NCBI RefSeq assembly: GCF_003254585.1
Contig: NZ_QJGZ01000031.1
Coordinates: forward strand, 85,335 to 149,334
From: Flavobacterium sharifuzzamanii
Lineage (GTDB): Bacteria > Bacteroidota > Bacteroidia > Flavobacteriales > Flavobacteriaceae
Reading direction: 5' to 3'
DNA length: 64,000 nt
Part shown: one piece after another, positions 61,151-64,000 of the stretch
Numbering within the stretch: position 1 is the first letter of the stretch
How the letters are laid out: the number at the start of each line of letters is the position of its first letter
Notes under the pieces: model-generated
Told to the model about the DNA's origin: nothing
The model's input: only the letters and a program-made list of their open reading frames with translations
Database searches by the model: none
Program-made: the position numbers and the translations under genes

Positions 61151-62821
61151 ATGAATATGAAGGAACTTTACTTTCCATTACTTTTTTTTGTGTCTTTTTT
61201 TGTCCGTTCTCAAGATATACTTTGGGAGAAATCTTATGGAGGCACGCATGCTGACTACCTTTTTGATGCCCAACCGACAGCTGATTATGGCTTCATTTTG
61301 GCTGGAAGCTCGCTTTCAAACAAAACTGGAAACAAAACAGAGGACAATCATGGAGACTTAGACTTTTGGGTTTGGAAGATGAAAGAAAATGGAGAGCAGG
61401 ATTGGCAGAAAAGTTTTGGAGGCTCTGGCTTTGATTTTCTTCAGAGCATTAAAAATACTAGAGACGGCGGATTTGTTCTTGCAGGAACTTCTAGGTCTTC
61501 AAAAAGTTTTCAGAAAAAAGACAATTGTAAGGGGCTTTCTGATTTCTGGGTCATAAAATTAAACGCTGCGGGAGACGAACAATGGCAGCGAACAATTGGA
61601 GGAAGCGGCCAGGACGAACTGCTCTGTGCTTTTCAGACAAGAGATGGAGGCTACATTCTTGGGGGATCTTCAAGTTCAAGTCCAAATTCGATTTCAGCTT
61701 CAAAACTAGATGAAAACTCTTTCGCGAATGATATCTATTCGAAATCTGAAAAGAGCAGAGGGAGTATGGACTACTGGGTTGTCAAATTAGACAGAGAAGG
61801 TGTTATTCAATGGCAGAAAACTTATGGAGGCCAATATTCTGATATTTTAAGAAGTATGGAACAGACTTCTGATGATGGCTATATTCTTGCAGGATACTCT
61901 AATTCTCCTGTTTCTGGCGATAAAACAGAAGCAAATAAGGGCGTTGGCGATTATTGGGTTTTGAAAATAAATGACACAGGAATAATCCAGTGGCAGAAAA
62001 CTTATGGAGGCGATGGAGATGACCAGCCTTACGCGATTCATCAGACTAAAGACGAAGGCTATATTTTAGGAGGAAATTCTAACAGTTCCAATGCATTGAC
62101 AACAGAAGGAGGCATCGTTGCCAACGGAACAGATTACTGGATTCTTAAATTGGATAAAGAAGGGGGAGTAGTGTGGAGCAAAACTTTTGATTTTGGTAAA
62201 GTAGATATTTTAACCTCGCTGGTTGAAAATGAGGATAATACCTATTTGATTGGAGGGCATGCACGCAATTCAGGGCCAAAATCTGGAGGCGGCAGTTTAG
62301 TGTCAAAAGCAGTCGGAATGGTTGCCAAAGAAAAAGACGGCATAAACGATTACATAGCTTTAAAAATTAATGATGAAGGTAGTGAAATCTGGAATAAAAG
62401 TGTAGGAAGCGGCGGTGAAGACATACTTCGCAAACTGATTGAAACCAGAGATGGAGGATATTTAATGGCTGGAACTTCAAATTCGGGCTCTTCAAAAGAT
62501 AAAAATTCTAACATCGGATCTAATGATTTTTGGGTTGTCAAGCTTAAAGATAAAGCCAAAATAGAAAAAGTGAAATCGAGCATTGAAGCAATTCCTAATC
62601 CTGTTTCCACTTACACAAATGTTATAATCGGTTATGATTTTAAAGAAGGGACGGCAGCTGTAGTGGATATGGCAGGCCGGACACTTCAGTATTTTTCAAT
62701 TTCAGGCAGGACAGTGCCTGTAGACTTAAGCCGGTATGCTGAGGGGATTTACATTATTAATGTAAAAACGGATGTTAGGACTGACTCGGTTAAAGTTATT
62801 AAAAGAATAACGGGCAGATAA
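61151..62821 (+). CDS. T9SS type A sorting domain-containing repeat protein
   Basis: A 556-residue protein with a short signal peptide (LYFPLLFFVSFFVRSQ). The body has about seven propeller-like repeats of roughly 60 residues, each like W-x-K-x-x-G-G-x-x-x-D followed by DGGYILAGSSSS-type segments (SYGGTHADYLFDAQPTADYG, TIGGSGQDELLCAFQTRDGG, TYGGDGDDQPYAIHQTKDEG). The C-terminal 80 residues (SIEAIPNPVSTYTNVIIGYD, VVDMAGRTLQYFSISG, LSRYAEGIYIINVKTD) are a type A sorting domain. It is thus a type IX cargo, probably a surface or released protein. An adjacent ATG at 61157 is an alternative start. Confidence 0.9.
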   Translation: MNMKELYFPLLFFVSFFVRSQDILWEKSYGGTHADYLFDAQPTADYGFILAGSSLSNKTGNKTEDNHGDLDFWVWKMKENGEQDWQKSFGGSGFDFLQSIKNTRDGGFVLAGTSRSSKSFQKKDNCKGLSDFWVIKLNAAGDEQWQRTIGGSGQDELLCAFQTRDGGYILGGSSSSSPNSISASKLDENSFANDIYSKSEKSRGSMDYWVVKLDREGVIQWQKTYGGQYSDILRSMEQTSDDGYILAGYSNSPVSGDKTEANKGVGDYWVLKINDTGIIQWQKTYGGDGDDQPYAIHQTKDEGYILGGNSNSSNALTTEGGIVANGTDYWILKLDKEGGVVWSKTFDFGKVDILTSLVENEDNTYLIGGHARNSGPKSGGGSLVSKAVGMVAKEKDGINDYIALKINDEGSEIWNKSVGSGGEDILRKLIETRDGGYLMAGTSNSGSSKDKNSNIGSNDFWVVKLKDKAKIEKVKSSIEAIPNPVSTYTNVIIGYDFKEGTAAVVDMAGRTLQYFSISGRTVPVDLSRYAEGIYIINVKTDVRTDSVKVIKRITGR

Positions 62822-63008
62822 TAGGCAAAAAAACTTCGAAGATCCAAATATATTTAGCTGCCTTAATGCAGTTCAGTAAATAGAAAGATCTGCAGCAATC
62901 AATCAAATATACATACAACACCAAAGCTTTTTCAAATAGCAATTCTTTATCTCCATATATTTTAGGAATGGAATGGTTTTATAATTGTAAAGCTTAAGAT
63001 AAATTTTT

Positions 63009-64000
63009 ATGAAAAGAAAACTATTCTCAGCAATATTATTAATTATTGTAAATTTTTGCTTTGGGCAAGACGCAAAATCTGGCATGACTACTATGGCAGG
63101 ATCTGGGGGAGGTATTGCAACATATTGGTATATGGATTTTGATGGAGATGGATTTGGGGAGAAGGGGCTAGAATACCAGCCTATTAAAAGTGTTAACCAG
63201 CCCGAAGGTTATGTAGATAATAATACTGATTTGGATGATAATGACGGTTATATCACCAATATCCCGCCAATTATGTATTATCTGGATCAGGACCGCGATA
63301 CATTTGGAGGCGCTCAAGGTCGCCTCTACAGTGTTAGGCCGAGCATATATTACGTTACAAATAATACGGACTGTAATGATAACGATGGAACGATTAATCC
63401 TAATACAAAATGGTATCGTGATTCAGATGGAGACACTTACGGAAATTCATCAATTGTTCTGACCCAATGCTTGCAGCCAACTGGATATGTCAGAAATGCG
63501 TCTGATTATGATGATTCTACAGGAAACATTATCAATATTGCTCCACAATATTTTTATCAGGATAGAGATGGAGATAGTTTTGGCAATCCTTCAGTAGCGG
63601 TATACTATAGCTATATGCCTGCTGGGTATGTCACCAACAGCTTAGATTGCAACGATGGTCTTAGGGAAATTAATCCAAATACCTATTGGTATCGTGATGG
63701 CGATGGAGATACTTTCGGGTCGGGAGAAATCTATGTAAAAACATGTATTCAGCCAGAGGGGTATGTTCTCAATTATGAAGATCAAGATGATAGCACCAGA
63801 AATATTACCAATATTCCTCCTCGATATTATTCCCGAGATTTTGATCGTGATGGTTTTGGGGATCCGCTTAACACAGTTTATTATAGTGTAGCTCCGGCAG
63901 GATATATTGACAATGCTCTTGATTGCAATGACTTTGATGATACGGTTAATCCCAACAAAATTTGGTATCGTGATGTAGATCGTGATGGTTATGGAGTTGC
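63009..64000 (+). CDS. Asp-rich calcium-type repeat protein, 3'-truncated by the window edge
   Basis: An open frame from ATG 63009 to the end of the window (330 complete codons, no stop). It starts with a signal peptide (KLFSAILLIIVNFCFG). The rest is tandem units of about 43 residues in two alternating kinds. One is like WYRDSDGDTYG followed by C-x-Q-P-x-G-Y-V and DDSTxNIxNI. The other is like YYxDRDGDxFG followed by PAGYV and DCNDxxxxINPNT. The D-x-D-x-D-G-D core is like calcium-binding thrombospondin type 3 or MopE-type metal-binding repeats. It likely continues well beyond the window and may end in a sorting domain. Confidence 0.85.
   Translation, partial: MKRKLFSAILLIIVNFCFGQDAKSGMTTMAGSGGGIATYWYMDFDGDGFGEKGLEYQPIKSVNQPEGYVDNNTDLDDNDGYITNIPPIMYYLDQDRDTFGGAQGRLYSVRPSIYYVTNNTDCNDNDGTINPNTKWYRDSDGDTYGNSSIVLTQCLQPTGYVRNASDYDDSTGNIINIAPQYFYQDRDGDSFGNPSVAVYYSYMPAGYVTNSLDCNDGLREINPNTYWYRDGDGDTFGSGEIYVKTCIQPEGYVLNYEDQDDSTRNITNIPPRYYSRDFDRDGFGDPLNTVYYSVAPAGYIDNALDCNDFDDTVNPNKIWYRDVDRDGYGV

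Overview
The window is a chromosomal segment of a Bacteroidota bacterium, most likely a Flavobacterium close to F. johnsoniae. The evidence is the gliding/type IX secretion operon gldKLMN followed by the gldN paralogue gldO, flavobacterial-type promoters (TAnnTTTG -7 boxes, little Shine-Dalgarno signal), high A+T content, and several proteins with type IX sorting domains. No plasmid, phage, CRISPR array or intact insertion sequence was seen.

Layout. 1-2.6 kb: 3' part of ftsZ, yqeY and tRNA-Arg(UCG). 2.7-14.3 kb: an accessory-rich stretch with an AraC/GyrI regulator, GNAT acetyltransferase, several orphan membrane or secreted proteins, DUF962, DUF2199 and DUF3754 genes, a GIY-YIG nuclease gene set among roughly 100-bp palindromic repeats, an XRE regulator and a large orphan gene. 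14.5-20 kb: a LytTR-type two-component pair, a SulP transporter and a secreted nucleotide pyrophosphatase-like enzyme. 20.3-28.4 kb (minus strand): conserved housekeeping genes miaB, a GxxExxY protein, a sigma-54-type activator, lptE, an acidic repeat/TPR-like protein, secG and groES-groEL. 28.8-38.7 kb (plus strand): topA, a degenerate ureohydrolase, then gldK-gldL-gldM-gldN and gldO, the envelope core of the type IX secretion and gliding machinery. 38.7-49.3 kb: FAD oxidoreductase, DUF983, ABC-F ATPase, an App1-type phosphatase divergent from a lipid kinase, an acyltransferase, DUF1761, LRR and PQQ-propeller proteins. 49.4-52.9 kb: tRNA-Glu(UUC) and a small accessory block bounded by a second copy of the tRNA terminator with a decayed tRNA-like piece. 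53-64 kb: a surface-protein region with a 1342-residue SBBP/Ig-like protein with type B sorting domain, an RHS/YD-repeat protein, a repeat protein with type A sorting domain, and the start of an Asp-rich calcium-type repeat protein that runs off the window.

How the genes work together. GldK-N/O form part of the secretion machine that would export the sorting-domain proteins at the right end. LptE, SecG, GroESL and probably the acidic repeat protein serve envelope and protein biogenesis. The App1 phosphatase and lipid kinase could set phosphatidate/diacylglycerol balance.

The most notable non-gene structures are: (1) an orphan gene flanked by an exact 42-bp direct repeat of a neighbouring gene's 3' end; (2) a 30-bp tRNA-Glu terminator duplicated about 3.5 kb away next to a tRNA remnant; (3) a GIY-YIG gene between palindromic repeats; (4) a hairpin element family near orphan genes; (5) a 20-bp-period direct repeat upstream of the histidine kinase gene. 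All repeat and motif claims were read by eye; no database search was run.
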